Source of the DNA: Eutrophobius brisbanensis
Lineage (GTDB): Bacteria > Pseudomonadota > Gammaproteobacteria > Eutrophobiales > Eutrophobiaceae
Length of the DNA stretch: 64,000 nucleotides
Direction: 5' to 3'
Assembly (NCBI GenBank): GCA_038131795.1
Contig: JAYPQE010000003.1
Coordinates: 992,001-1,056,000, forward strand
In this document: positions 1-9,153 of the stretch, piece by piece
How positions within the stretch are numbered: the first letter of the stretch is position 1
Layout of the letters: every line of letters begins with the position of its first letter
Notes under the pieces: model-generated
What the model was told of the DNA's origin: nothing
Database searches by the model: none
The model's input: only the letters and a program-made list of their open reading frames with translations
Position numbers and translations under genes: made by a program

Positions 1-81
1 ACCCCCCAGCCACCCGGCCCGGGATTCCCCCTGCATGCACCATCAGTAAATATTTCGACCTTCTCTCCCATTAAGCTATTT

Positions 82-849
82 TTACATCCTTGTAGATGGC
101 TCAGCGATACTGGATTTGATCATACTACGGCGCTTTGACCAGAGGTCCTTCACCGGAGTTAAGGGGATTACCTGCTTTCTTATCACCACAACGTATACGC
201 CACCGAATGCCTTCCAGCAATATTTACCAATCTTTTCCATGAACTGGAGCTTACCCATAAATTTCTGATTTTGAAACGGTGGACGGTAAAACGTCCTGTT
301 GAGGCTGATTAACTCAAAATCCAGTAGGGTAAACCAGTCACGAATTCTGTTATATGTGAAAAAATGTCCACACCATGGCGGTTCATCGCGCCACGCCAGT
401 AATAACCGCCAGAGACCAAACAAGCTCCACGGATTAAATCCAACTATAATCAAATGGCCTTCACCTATCAGGACCCGTTCAATTTCACGCAGGATTTTAT
501 GCGGTGTTTCTGAAAATTCCAGCACATGTGACATGACTACCACATCTATACTATCTGAGGCGATGGGTAATGAATCTGCCTGGCAGCGCACAGCGGCATC
601 GGGAACAACTTTCGTCTCTTCACTTAATTGGGCAATAAAATGATGGTTGATACGTGTACATTCCAATAATCCGGATTCATGTACCAGGCCAATCTGCATA
701 AAGTGGTACCCAAACAAATCTGGAAGGACTTGCTCTAGAATGTGTCGCTCCTGCTTAATGACCAACTTGCCCAGTGGAGTGGAAAACCAGTCCAACACGC
801 GTTCTCTCATAGCAGGCATGGATGAATTACTGTTTAAACTGTCTGTCAT
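82..849 (-). CDS. Class I SAM-dependent methyltransferase (YafS-like)
   Basis: The protein (255 aa) looks like a Methyltransf_11-type Rossmann methyltransferase. The visible core is the acidic-hydrophobic strand DVVVMSHVLEF (about residues 103-113), followed by an ERVLIGEGHLIIVGFNP stretch that matches the strand 5 region of the family. The glycine-rich motif I near residue 50 is degenerate, so SAM binding is inferred from the overall pattern. It is divergent from gloB across about 53 bp, which is the neighbourhood of YafS in enterobacteria, and this supports the YafS-like label. The C-terminal 50 residues are basic and lack a recognised domain. The substrate is unknown. The first ATG (849) was chosen because nothing upstream extends the frame convincingly. 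Confidence 0.8.
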   Translation of the reverse strand: MTDSLNSNSSMPAMRERVLDWFSTPLGKLVIKQERHILEQVLPDLFGYHFMQIGLVHESGLLECTRINHHFIAQLSEETKVVPDAAVRCQADSLPIASDSIDVVVMSHVLEFSETPHKILREIERVLIGEGHLIIVGFNPWSLFGLWRLLLAWRDEPPWCGHFFTYNRIRDWFTLLDFELISLNRTFYRPPFQNQKFMGKLQFMEKIGKYCWKAFGGVYVVVIRKQVIPLTPVKDLWSKRRSMIKSSIAEPSTRM

Positions 850-902
850 TTTGAATATGATACATGATGAAATGTAAACTCTTCTACATAGGCAAATAAA
901 TC

Positions 903-1670
903 ATGAAAGCGATTCCTGTCCCGGCATTCAATGATAATTATATCTGGTTAATACAGAATACTTCGACGTCCAATGTGGCCATTGTAGACCCCGGTGATGC
1001 GGCGCCGGTGATAACCTATCTTGAAAACAATAATCTACACCCTGTTGCAATTTTAATTACCCATCACCATGGAGATCATATTGGCGGTATAAAAGAATTA
1101 ATTGCCAAATATAATATGCCAGTCTATGGGCCTAGCTCTGAACGTATCCATGATATAACCATCCCCCTTGAGGATGGAGATAAAGTCAAACTCAAAGACC
1201 TGGATGCCACATTTGATGTCCTGGGTGTGCCAGGTCATACCCTGGGTCATATAGCATACTATGGTCACGGTAAGCTGTTTATAGGCGACACCTTATTTCT
1301 ATCTGGCTGTGGCCGGCTATTTGAAGGTAGCGCGGAACAAATGCATCACTCATTGGAGAAAATTGTTGCACTTCCCGATAGCACGGAGATTTATTGTGCC
1401 CATGAATATACTCTCGCAAATTTGCGTTTTGCAATAACTGTAGAACCAGACAATGAGGCCATACTGTCGAAAATAAAACATTGCAATCTACAGCGTGAGC
1501 AAAATCTACCTACGGTTCCCGGTACTCTAAATAGTGAAAAACAGACAAATCCATTTCTCAGGGCCCACGTCCCTGAGGTAATTTCTGCAGCAGAACGCTA
1601 TGCAGGCACGCAATTAAATGGTCAGGTGGAAGTGTTTGCCACTATCCGAAGTTGGAAAGATAATTTTTAG
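903..1670 (+). CDS. gloB: Hydroxyacylglutathione hydrolase (glyoxalase II)
   Basis: Glyoxalase II hydrolyses S-D-lactoylglutathione to D-lactate and glutathione in the cytoplasm, the second step of methylglyoxal detoxification. The metallo-beta-lactamase signature THHHGDH is at residues 53-59, with the further metal ligands in GHTLGH (about 111-116), GDTLF (about 130) and CAHEYT (about 166). The C-terminal HAGH_C-type domain carries NPFLR and a terminal basic patch expected to bind glutathione. Length (255 aa) matches the family. It lies divergent from a YafS-like methyltransferase and 80 bp upstream of mltD, a common gammaproteobacterial order although rnhA is absent here. It ends in a normal TAG, which matters for the interrupted genes later in the window. 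Confidence 0.97.
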   Translation: MKAIPVPAFNDNYIWLIQNTSTSNVAIVDPGDAAPVITYLENNNLHPVAILITHHHGDHIGGIKELIAKYNMPVYGPSSERIHDITIPLEDGDKVKLKDLDATFDVLGVPGHTLGHIAYYGHGKLFIGDTLFLSGCGRLFEGSAEQMHHSLEKIVALPDSTEIYCAHEYTLANLRFAITVEPDNEAILSKIKHCNLQREQNLPTVPGTLNSEKQTNPFLRAHVPEVISAAERYAGTQLNGQVEVFATIRSWKDNF

Positions 1671-1750
1671 TGCCTGTCACACAGTTGATTCACTGTTCAT
1701 AAAAACAAATAAAACTTGACGCTTTTCAACCAGTTGCATACGATGGCGCG

Positions 1751-3394
1751 ATGGGGTTAAGAGCTTTTTTGACAATAACAATCTACTCTGTTCTATCGGC
1801 GTGCGCCAGTCTGCCTGTCGACACGCCATCGACTAGTGTCAATAATACTCAGGTCATTAACAAATCCACACCGGCACAACGGCCTGAACCGCTGGAATTG
1901 ATTGAGCAGGATTCAGCCGTACGCTTAATGACCCACGATGTAAATCAGGCAGATCCCAGAGAAGAATATGCCGATGTGTGGACCAGAATCCGAAATAACC
2001 TGGTACTGGACCGCCACCTTGAAAACACCTCCGTCAAACAACGTATTGCCTGGTATGCACGTAATCAGGATTATCTTGACCGGGTGGCCCAACGGGCGAC
2101 GCCCTATCTCTACCATATCCTGGAGGCATTGGAAGAGCGCAATATGCCAATGGATCTGGCATTACTCCCGGTGGTTGAAAGCGCCTTCCATCCCTTTGCC
2201 TACTCCAGAAGTCATGCATCAGGTATATGGCAATTCATCCCGGCCACAGGCAAACGATTTGGCTTGAAGCAGAACTGGTGGTACGACGGTAGACGCGATA
2301 TCACAGAAGCGACACGGGCTGCGCTGGATTATCTTGAGAATCTAAATGATCGGTTCAATGGAGACTGGCAGCATGCCCTGGCAGCCTATAATTCAGGCGA
2401 AAGAAATGTAGAGAGGGCGATTAAACGTAATCAGCAGGCCAAAAAGGACACGGATTTCTTCTCTTTGCGCCTACCCAGAGAAACCCGGGGTTATGTGCCC
2501 AGTCTGCTGGCCGTGGCTGAAATCGTTGCCAATCCAGACAAATACAATATTACTCTGATGCCTATCGCTGATGAGCCATATTTTGAAAAAATAGACATTG
2601 ATGGTCAATTAGACTTGTCTACTGCTGCCAACCTGACCGGACTGAGCATAGATGAGTTATATACCCTCAACCCTGGACTCAATAGATGGGCAACTGACCC
2701 ACAAGGCCCACATTCCCTGCTCATACCCCTGGACAAGGCTGAAAAATTTAAATCAGGCCTTGCAGATATCCCTATGGAGGAACGGGTTGGCTGGAACCAG
2801 CATACGATTAAACAGGGAGAGACCCTGAGTGGAATTGCCGATCGCTATAAAACCAGTATCGATACCATCCGGGCAACAAACAACCTGCGTGGAAACCTGA
2901 TCAGAACCGGACAGTCACTGGTCATACCTACCTCAAAACAGCCTGGGAAATTTTATACACTCAGCCTTGAGAATCGCTGGTTAGGTGATCTCAAAAAAGA
3001 AGGTACTGGCAACAAGTATATCTATACGGTTCGCCGTGGCGATAGCTTGTGGACAATAAGCAGGCGTTACGAGGTGACAATAGGGGAACTCGCCGGCTGG
3101 AACGGCATTAATACCAGGAGCATTATCAGGCCAGGTCAAAAGTTGTCTTTATGGATTAAATCACCGGGAAGCGATGACAGTACTCAAAAATCTGCAGTTG
3201 CCTATACACGTAGTGCAGAAGGACACATAGAATATATCGTAAAAAGAGGTGACTCATTATGGTTAATTTCCAGACGATTTGGTGTCACCATTGCACAACT
3301 GCAACAATGGAATAATCTTTCCAGCGGAAAATATCTACAGCCCGGACAGAAACTGGTATTGATGGATGCACCGGCACTGGCCGCAGGCGCATAA
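1751..3394 (+). CDS. mltD: Membrane-bound lytic murein transglycosylase D
   Basis: An outer-membrane lipoprotein that cleaves peptidoglycan glycan strands with formation of 1,6-anhydro ends. A lipobox (LSAC, Cys at about residue 18) follows a short hydrophobic signal. The SLT domain spans about residues 110-260, with the catalytic Glu in VVESAFHP and the family motifs SGIWQF and ALAAYNSGE. Three LysM repeats follow (roughly 352-394, 426-470 and 495-538), each with a G(E/D)(T/S)L core, for binding peptidoglycan. Length (547 aa) is typical of MltD proteins with three LysM domains. It follows gloB on the same strand, as is usual in this class. Confidence 0.96.
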   Translation: MGLRAFLTITIYSVLSACASLPVDTPSTSVNNTQVINKSTPAQRPEPLELIEQDSAVRLMTHDVNQADPREEYADVWTRIRNNLVLDRHLENTSVKQRIAWYARNQDYLDRVAQRATPYLYHILEALEERNMPMDLALLPVVESAFHPFAYSRSHASGIWQFIPATGKRFGLKQNWWYDGRRDITEATRAALDYLENLNDRFNGDWQHALAAYNSGERNVERAIKRNQQAKKDTDFFSLRLPRETRGYVPSLLAVAEIVANPDKYNITLMPIADEPYFEKIDIDGQLDLSTAANLTGLSIDELYTLNPGLNRWATDPQGPHSLLIPLDKAEKFKSGLADIPMEERVGWNQHTIKQGETLSGIADRYKTSIDTIRATNNLRGNLIRTGQSLVIPTSKQPGKFYTLSLENRWLGDLKKEGTGNKYIYTVRRGDSLWTISRRYEVTIGELAGWNGINTRSIIRPGQKLSLWIKSPGSDDSTQKSAVAYTRSAEGHIEYIVKRGDSLWLISRRFGVTIAQLQQWNNLSSGKYLQPGQKLVLMDAPALAAGA

Positions 3395-3479
3395 AGCTTA
3401 TCAGTTAAATCTAAAATTACATTCAGGCTAATGACCGTCTGATAATGAACTTACCCGCCCTGACAGTTACAAACATACC

Positions 3480-5735
3480 ATGATCAGAGCTATAAAATTC
3501 CTGCTCCGTTGTCTTTTTAGAATACTTTACCGTGTTGAAGTCACGGGTATGGAAAATTACCATAAGGCGGGCAAACGAACCTTGATGGTAGCCAACCACA
3601 CATCATTACTTGATGGGATCCTGCTATATGCCTGGCTTCCAGAAACCCCTACATTTGCCATCAATACAGAAATTGCCGCTAAAAGGTCCTTTCAGTTTTT
3701 CCTGAAGTTCGTTGACCTGTTTGAGATGGACCACACCAGCCCCCTGTCATTAAAGTCCATGATTAAGTTTATTAAGCAAGACAGAAAGGCAGTTATTTTT
3801 CCTGAAGGCAGGATTACCGTAACCGGGACCTTAATGAAGATTTACGAAGGGCCCGCCCTGATTGCGGAAAAAGCGGATGCCATGATACTGCCCATTGCCA
3901 TAGACGGTGCCCATATGTCGCCGTTTTCATATCTTAAAGACCGCGGCCATATCAAACGATTTCCAAAGATACGCATCAGGTTACTGCCACCGGAAAAAAT
4001 TTTATTGCCTGAAGGACTATCAAGCCATGACAAACGTAAGCTGGCAGCAAATAAACTGCAGCAGCTTATGTTTAATCTGCAATTTTCCACATTCGGTTTC
4101 CACAAAACACTGTTCACTGCAACGTGTGAGGCGGCAAATCAATATGGCATGAACCTGACGGTCCTGGAAGACACCAATAATGTGGAATTAACATATAAAC
4201 AATTATTTACCCGCGCATTCATCCTCGCAACAAGAATAGAAAAACAGACGGTATCGGCTGAACATGTCGGCATTATGCTCCCCAATGTCAATGCAATTGC
4301 AGTGGTCTTCCTGGCACTGCAATACCTGGGCCGAATTCCGGCCATGTTGAACTTCTCTGCGGGGACACAAAATATTATCAAGGCCTGTGAAACTGCAAAA
4401 ATCAAAACCGTCTATACCTCCAGACAATTTATTGATAAAGCCAACCTCAACGAATTAATATCTGACCTGGAATATCACGTGAATGTCGTTTATCTTGAAG
4501 ACTTTCGTGAACAAATTGGGCTAATGGATAAATTAACTGGTGTAATTAAAGGCCATCATCCATTGAAATATTATCAACAAAGAGGGGTGCCGGATTCTAA
4601 CAGCCCTGCGGTCATACTATTTACGTCCGGTTCTGAAGGGGTATCTAAAGGAGTTGTACTTTCCCATGAGAATATCCTGTCAAATTTTGCCCAGATCAAG
4701 GTTCATGTTGGTTTTAAACCCACTGATGTGGTCTTCACCTGCTTGCCCTTATTTCATTCGTTTGGCTTGAATGCGGGTTTCATCATGCCATTACTGGGAG
4801 GCAGCAAGGTCTATCTTTACCCCACACCTCTGCACTATCGAATCATCCCGCAGTTGGTTTATGAAAAAAATGCCACCATATTCTTTGGTACCAATACATT
4901 CTTTAAAGGCTATGCCAAACACGCTCATCCTTATGATTTTAACAACCTCCGTTACGTGGTGGCGGGTGCAGAAAAACTACGCGACGATACCCGCCAACTT
5001 TACATGGAAAAGTTTGGTATACGTATCCTGGAAGGATATGGGGTCACGGAAACCAGCCCGGTTATTTCAGTCAACACCCCTATTGTTTCCAAGTCGGGAT
5101 CTGTGGGGTTACCTATGCCTGCCATCGAGTCCTACCTCGAACCCGTGGAAGGGATAGATCAAGGTGGCCGTCTGGTTGTGAAAGGTCCAAATATTATGAT
5201 GGGTTACCTGTTACATGATTCAGAGGGCAAGATTGTCCCGCCATCAACTGAACGTGGTGAAGGGTGGCATGATACCGGTGATATTGCTGATATTGATGAA
5301 GAAGGTTATATCTCTATTCTCGGCAGGGCCAAACGGTTTGCCAAACTGGGTGGAGAAATGGTCTCCCTTACAGCAGTAGAAGAATTGGCCACCCAAACCT
5401 GGCCGGAATCCAATCATGCTGCTGTCTCAATTCCCGATGATCGAAAGGGTGAAAAAATTGTCCTGGTAACAGACTACCTTGAAGCCAATAAAAAGAAATT
5501 ACAGGAATCGGCCCGTAATCTGAAATATGGTGAAATATATATTCCCGCAAAAATTCTACTGGCTGAGGAATTGCCCGTGATGGGAACAGGGAAAACGGAT
5601 TATATAGAACTGACAAAAATGGTACTGGCTGAAGAAAAAGAAGGTAGCGGATGGATCAAAAAGCTGGGGGATTTGGTCAGGAAACCCCCAACGGAAGAAA
5701 CAGATTCAAACTTTTCCTGTGAAGATGAAAAGTAA
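3480..5735 (+). CDS. aas: Bifunctional 2-acyl-glycerophosphoethanolamine acyltransferase / acyl-ACP synthetase
   Basis: Two domains are visible. The N-terminal PlsC-type acyltransferase (about residues 1-190) carries the NHTSLLD motif (an HX4D) near residue 40 and FPEGR near 105. The C-terminal AMP-forming acyl ligase (about 215-725) has the P-loop-like FTSGSEGVSKGV, the GYGVTETSP motif, a DTGDIA motif and a terminal GTGKTDY lysine region. This is the Aas architecture used to re-acylate lysophospholipids at the inner membrane by charging fatty acids onto ACP. Length (751 aa) is close to the enteric enzyme. It stands alone, 85 bp after mltD and converging on pcm with only 5 bp between them. 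No fused LplT-type transporter is present. Confidence 0.9.
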   Translation: MIRAIKFLLRCLFRILYRVEVTGMENYHKAGKRTLMVANHTSLLDGILLYAWLPETPTFAINTEIAAKRSFQFFLKFVDLFEMDHTSPLSLKSMIKFIKQDRKAVIFPEGRITVTGTLMKIYEGPALIAEKADAMILPIAIDGAHMSPFSYLKDRGHIKRFPKIRIRLLPPEKILLPEGLSSHDKRKLAANKLQQLMFNLQFSTFGFHKTLFTATCEAANQYGMNLTVLEDTNNVELTYKQLFTRAFILATRIEKQTVSAEHVGIMLPNVNAIAVVFLALQYLGRIPAMLNFSAGTQNIIKACETAKIKTVYTSRQFIDKANLNELISDLEYHVNVVYLEDFREQIGLMDKLTGVIKGHHPLKYYQQRGVPDSNSPAVILFTSGSEGVSKGVVLSHENILSNFAQIKVHVGFKPTDVVFTCLPLFHSFGLNAGFIMPLLGGSKVYLYPTPLHYRIIPQLVYEKNATIFFGTNTFFKGYAKHAHPYDFNNLRYVVAGAEKLRDDTRQLYMEKFGIRILEGYGVTETSPVISVNTPIVSKSGSVGLPMPAIESYLEPVEGIDQGGRLVVKGPNIMMGYLLHDSEGKIVPPSTERGEGWHDTGDIADIDEEGYISILGRAKRFAKLGGEMVSLTAVEELATQTWPESNHAAVSIPDDRKGEKIVLVTDYLEANKKKLQESARNLKYGEIYIPAKILLAEELPVMGTGKTDYIELTKMVLAEEKEGSGWIKKLGDLVRKPPTEETDSNFSCEDEK

Positions 5736-5740
5736 CTACC

Positions 5741-6466
5741 CTAATCTCGTGTTAATGGCACAAATCCTACCGGCAATATTTCTTTAATATCGATTTTACC
5801 TGCCCGATCTGTGGTAAGGACCCGAAGATACTGGGTACGTGATTGTGGTCCAACGGGTATCACCAACTTACCACCAGGTTTTAATTGCTGTATTAATGGC
5901 TCGGGCACCTCTTCCGGTGCCGCTGTGACAATAATGGCATCAAACGGTGCATGCTCCTGCCAACCGTTATAGCCGTCACCGGTTCGTACAGTAATATTTT
6001 TATACCCCAGGTTAAATAATACGCGCTGTGCCTGCTCTGCCAGGGTATCGATGATCTCTATGGTATATACATGGTCAACCAGCTCTGCCAGGATTGCGGC
6101 CTGATAACCTGAACCTGTGCCGACTTCCAGCACTTTTGAGTTTGAATTGACCTGGGCAAGATCACTCATTAACGCGACGATATAGGGTTGTGAAATGGTC
6201 TGTCCTTCACCTATAGGTAAAGGCCTGTTTAAATAAGCATAGGATCGGTATAACTCGGGAACAAATTCATGCCTTGGTACTGTTCTGACTGCCTCTATCA
6301 CTTTACGATCCAACCTGTCTTTACCTATATAGGCGCGGGTTTCCATCACCATGTCTTCAATTTCCTTAACCATGGCTTCACGCAGTTCCAGATAATCGTC
6401 CTGGGCATAGGCAGATAAACAACCAAACCAGATTTGCAGAAAAACTATTACTTTCGTGAATTTCAT
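5741..6466 (-). CDS. pcm: Protein-L-isoaspartate O-methyltransferase, apparently exported
   Basis: The methyltransferase repairs isoaspartyl residues using SAM. The PCMT fold is clear: VLEVGTGSGYQAAIL is motif I, followed by the acidic strand VYTIEI and FDAIIVTAAPEEVP, and the substrate loop around GEGQTISQPYIVA. The frame is open up to 6541, but the ATG at 6466 gives a near-ideal Sec signal peptide (MKFTK, then a hydrophobic core, then AYAQ with cleavage after AYA), so that start is chosen. An exported SAM-dependent enzyme is odd because SAM is cytoplasmic. Such leader-bearing PCMT relatives exist in my general knowledge, but their role is unclear. It lies 22 bp downstream of the nfi stop on the same strand. 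Confidence 0.88.
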   Translation of the reverse strand: MKFTKVIVFLQIWFGCLSAYAQDDYLELREAMVKEIEDMVMETRAYIGKDRLDRKVIEAVRTVPRHEFVPELYRSYAYLNRPLPIGEGQTISQPYIVALMSDLAQVNSNSKVLEVGTGSGYQAAILAELVDHVYTIEIIDTLAEQAQRVLFNLGYKNITVRTGDGYNGWQEHAPFDAIIVTAAPEEVPEPLIQQLKPGGKLVIPVGPQSRTQYLRVLTTDRAGKIDIKEILPVGFVPLTRD

Positions 6467-6563
6467 ACTAGGAATATAAACTAACTGTCTGTTTGATTGA
6501 ACTAGTTCCATTGATTTAATTAATATCTCAAGATAAGACATGTAGGCATGACGCTGGTTCCTT

Positions 6564-7223
6564 TCAATCAGAAGCCAGGTGATGTGCCTGACGGGTCGTT
6601 TCAGGTAGCCGGTATCGGGTCACACATCCCATTACAATGTCGATACAGGCATCGATACCAATTTTATGACCCGGGGAAATAAATAATGGTTTTACGTTCT
6701 GCCGTGTCCTCAACACCACTCCTAATTGATGATTGTTGTGCATGAGAGGACTATATGCCCCTTTATTTTCAGGGACACTGTCATGGCTACCCAGTAAGCG
6801 GGTCTTGCCCACACCGATACAGGCGCAATCAAGTAACAGTCCTAAATGACAGGCAATTCCAAACCGCCGCGGATGGGCGATCCCTTGTCCATCGCATAAT
6901 ATTACATCTGGCATAGTATTGATTTTTTTCAGCGCATTGAGGGCAACGGGGATTTCCCGGAAAGACAGGAGTCCCGGTATGTATGGAAACGTGACAGGTA
7001 ATCTGGCTATCGCATATTCAACTAATTCCAGTGAAACATACTCCAGCACCACAACTGCCGCCCGTGCGATTTTTCCTTTTTGCTCAAACCCCACATCAAT
7101 ACCGGCAACAAATTCCGGGCCTTTGAATCTATCTTTCAGAACTATATCGCTGGCAAGTGATTTTTGTAAATCAATTGCCTGCTTTGGAGTCAGGTCCCAC
7201 TCATGTGTACGAACAGGATTCAT
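6564..7223 (-). CDS. nfi: Endonuclease V
   Basis: Endonuclease V nicks DNA next to deaminated bases, mainly hypoxanthine. Family signatures are present: FVAGIDVGFE near residue 40 with the catalytic Asp, the PYIPGLLSFREIP wedge motif (about 80-92), the DVILCDGQGIAHPRRFG segment (about 105-121) with the second Asp, and a late IGIDACIDIV segment. The product (219 aa) is the expected length. The start overlaps the stop of the upstream Tag-type glycosylase by 4 bp (ATGA type), so the two are translationally coupled and form a small base-damage repair operon. Confidence 0.95.
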   Translation of the reverse strand: MNPVRTHEWDLTPKQAIDLQKSLASDIVLKDRFKGPEFVAGIDVGFEQKGKIARAAVVVLEYVSLELVEYAIARLPVTFPYIPGLLSFREIPVALNALKKINTMPDVILCDGQGIAHPRRFGIACHLGLLLDCACIGVGKTRLLGSHDSVPENKGAYSPLMHNNHQLGVVLRTRQNVKPLFISPGHKIGIDACIDIVMGCVTRYRLPETTRQAHHLASD

Positions 7224-7888
7224 TCGTTAACAGACAATGCTAATATACGACTCAACTCGCAGAGTGGACGTCCACTTTGGTCTGCCAGGGAATTAAATAT
7301 CTCCTGTACCTGGCGTTTGCCTTTTATTGTAGAAGGAATACCCTGGTACCCCCCCCAACGGTTTAGGGCACGAATCACATCGCCTGTAAGAATAAAGGTA
7401 TCTCTTCCTGACATTCTTAAAAAATACGGTGCAGAATTTCCACCCATTTGTTTATAGTGCTTCTTTAATTCCTGCCAAAGTCCGACCGTATTGTGCACCG
7501 GCCAATTCGCAAGATATTGACCAAAGCCGCCATATTCGTCCAGCATTTCCATCATAACCGAAGCGTTAAATCTAACTGCCTGTATCTTGCGCCAATGACG
7601 GATCAGGCGACGGTTTGTCATTAATGCATCCATATCTTCATCACTCATCATACTGACACGCATCAGGTCAAAATCATGAAATGCCTGTTCAAAATCAGGC
7701 CATTTTTTATCCACCATAGAATGCTTCAGTCCTGCTCTAAAAATACGCCTGGACATAGTAGACAGATACCAAGCATCAGTTTTTGATTTAAGAGATTTGT
7801 TTGAATCTGCCTGTGGGAGGTTATTTTCCAGATCCAGGTCGGGATTTAATATTACAGCGGTTTCATATATAGTTTTGTAATTAATCAT
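7220..7888 (-). CDS. DNA-3-methyladenine glycosylase I family protein
   Basis: This 222-aa protein resembles the Tag family (methyladenine glycosylase). Matching segments are FRAGLKHSMVDKKWPDFEQAF, the FD..RVSMMSDEDMDALM helix and NRRLIRHWRKIQAVRFNA, which corresponds to the conserved IRH..KIQA..NA core of Tag. The N-terminal WV..D..Y..YHD zinc region of enteric Tag is not obvious, so this is a divergent subgroup. Coupling to nfi by a 4-bp overlap supports a role in repair of alkylated or deaminated bases. It is divergent from apt with about 65 bp between the starts. Confidence 0.8.
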   Translation of the reverse strand: MINYKTIYETAVILNPDLDLENNLPQADSNKSLKSKTDAWYLSTMSRRIFRAGLKHSMVDKKWPDFEQAFHDFDLMRVSMMSDEDMDALMTNRRLIRHWRKIQAVRFNASVMMEMLDEYGGFGQYLANWPVHNTVGLWQELKKHYKQMGGNSAPYFLRMSGRDTFILTGDVIRALNRWGGYQGIPSTIKGKRQVQEIFNSLADQSGRPLCELSRILALSVNE

Positions 7889-7953
7889 ACCTTCATTACT
7901 ATCACAGATTTATCGTTTAATGAACATACATTGCAGATAAAGGAAGCTGACTC

Positions 7954-8469
7954 ATGGAACAGATTAAAGACTATATTCGCAATATCCCTGACTTTCCCAA
8001 GCCCGGCATTCAATTCAAAGATATAACCCCCCTGATGAAACACCCGAAAATATTAAATATGGCTGTCGATGAGCTAATCAAGCCCTACCGAGATGAAAAT
8101 ATTAGCTATGTGGCGGGCATGGAGGCACGCGGTTTTATATTTGGTTCTCTGGCAGCAAATGCCCTGGGTACAGGGTTTATTCCATTACGTAAGCCTGGCA
8201 AATTACCCTATGACGTCCAATCCATCAGCTATGATCTTGAATACGGGTCTGCTGCATTGGAGGTCCATGTAGATGCCGTCAATCCAGGCGATAAGATCAT
8301 ACTGGTAGATGATCTGATTGCCACAGGCGGTACGGCAGCCGCAAGTTGTATGTTGCTGGAAAAGCTGGGGGCGGATGTTAAGGGGTGTGCCTTTGTTATT
8401 GAACTGGACGACTTAAATGGCAGGGAAAAATTAGCAAGTTATCCAGTACATTCACTAATACATTACTGA
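7954..8469 (+). CDS. apt: Adenine phosphoribosyltransferase
   Basis: Apt salvages adenine with PRPP to give AMP in the cytoplasm. The PRPP-binding loop IILVDDLIATGGTAAA (about residues 110-125) is intact, as are the N-terminal IPDFPKPGIQFKDITPL signature and the EARGFIFG motif near residue 58. Length (171 aa) agrees with the family. The ATG at 7954 is preceded by a clear AAGGAAG ribosome-binding site. It is followed by the convergent remnant of a PilZ gene. Confidence 0.97.
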   Translation: MEQIKDYIRNIPDFPKPGIQFKDITPLMKHPKILNMAVDELIKPYRDENISYVAGMEARGFIFGSLAANALGTGFIPLRKPGKLPYDVQSISYDLEYGSAALEVHVDAVNPGDKIILVDDLIATGGTAAASCMLLEKLGADVKGCAFVIELDDLNGREKLASYPVHSLIHY

Positions 8470-8473
8470 TAGT

Positions 8474-8833
8474 TCAAACTGACAAAAGGCCAATCACCAT
8501 ATTTTTCCACTCTGAAATATCACAAAGGTGTTCATATATATGTAGTCCAATCAGGTAACCATCGTCTTTTTCACGACACTACGCCAACTCACACATATGG
8601 TTATATTCAATTCCGGTATGGCGGTTTTCAATTTTCAACATGCAACGAGTAGATTGTGGAATTTCCTCCCTGATGACCAGGCAAATGCCGGCAAATGAAA
8701 TATCGCGGGTTACACAATCAATCAAATCGCCTTCGTTGCTATTGGTGGACTCTGTTGAGACCAGTTTTAAACGACTATGTAACCTGGTAAGCAGTCTTGC
8801 TTCTGAGCGTTTTTCATCAGTATTATTGTCCAT
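8474..8833 (-). pseudogene. PilZ-domain gene interrupted by an in-frame TAG
   Basis: The first 84 codons encode the N-terminal half of a PilZ domain, with both c-di-GMP motifs: RSEAR (RxxxR) near residue 10 and DISFAG (DxSxxG) near residue 45. Translation then meets TAG at 8579-8581. Reading on in the same frame for 34 codons to TGA at 8474-8476 gives the missing PilZ C-terminus, including DDGYLIGLHIYEHL, which matches the (G)Y.IG...F strand ending the fold. The parsimonious reading is a single nonsense mutation in a once complete gene of about 119 codons. Its ATG shares an A with the stop of the upstream membrane-protein gene (TAATG), so the two were an operon. Readthrough cannot be excluded, but TAG is used as a normal stop nearby. 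Confidence 0.82.
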
Positions 8834-9060
8834 TACTCCAATCTCTTAACCATTAAATGTACTGCAATTAAAATACCAAATCCAAAATAAATCCCCACCA
8901 AAGCTACCAACATCAGAATCGCAGCTGAGACCGTTATAACTCCTGTGCGCCCAAGATAGACTATTAAAATTCCCAATGCAGTAAAACTGAACATCATAGC
9001 AGCCAGAACAAGCAATTTTACTCGTTGCGGAATCCTGCTATTTTTTTCGTCTTCGGTCAA
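8833..9060 (-). CDS. Small two-helix membrane protein
   Basis: This 75-aa product has a short charged N-terminus rich in Lys, Asp and Glu, followed by two hydrophobic segments (about residues 15-35 and 43-68) separated by a GRTG turn. I do not recognise the family. It precedes the broken PilZ gene with a TAATG overlap, which suggests they were co-transcribed and that this protein may have partnered with a c-di-GMP receptor. It is divergent from the exported actin-like gene with about 90 bp between them. Confidence 0.6.
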   Translation of the reverse strand: MTEDEKNSRIPQRVKLLVLAAMMFSFTALGILIVYLGRTGVITVSAAILMLVALVGIYFGFGILIAVHLMVKRLE

Positions 9061-9153
9061 TTGGGCAAGGCAACTTATTATGTATAATTATTCAATCAGC
9101 ATACATAATATATCAGTTAAAGTCATATACTCTGATACCTGAATACACGCGTG

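Noticed and set aside
8579..8581. Genome-wide recoding of TAG as an amino acid
   Set aside because: Normal genes such as gloB end in TAG with no coding continuation, and the other interrupted genes use TAA and TGA, so recoding does not explain the pattern.
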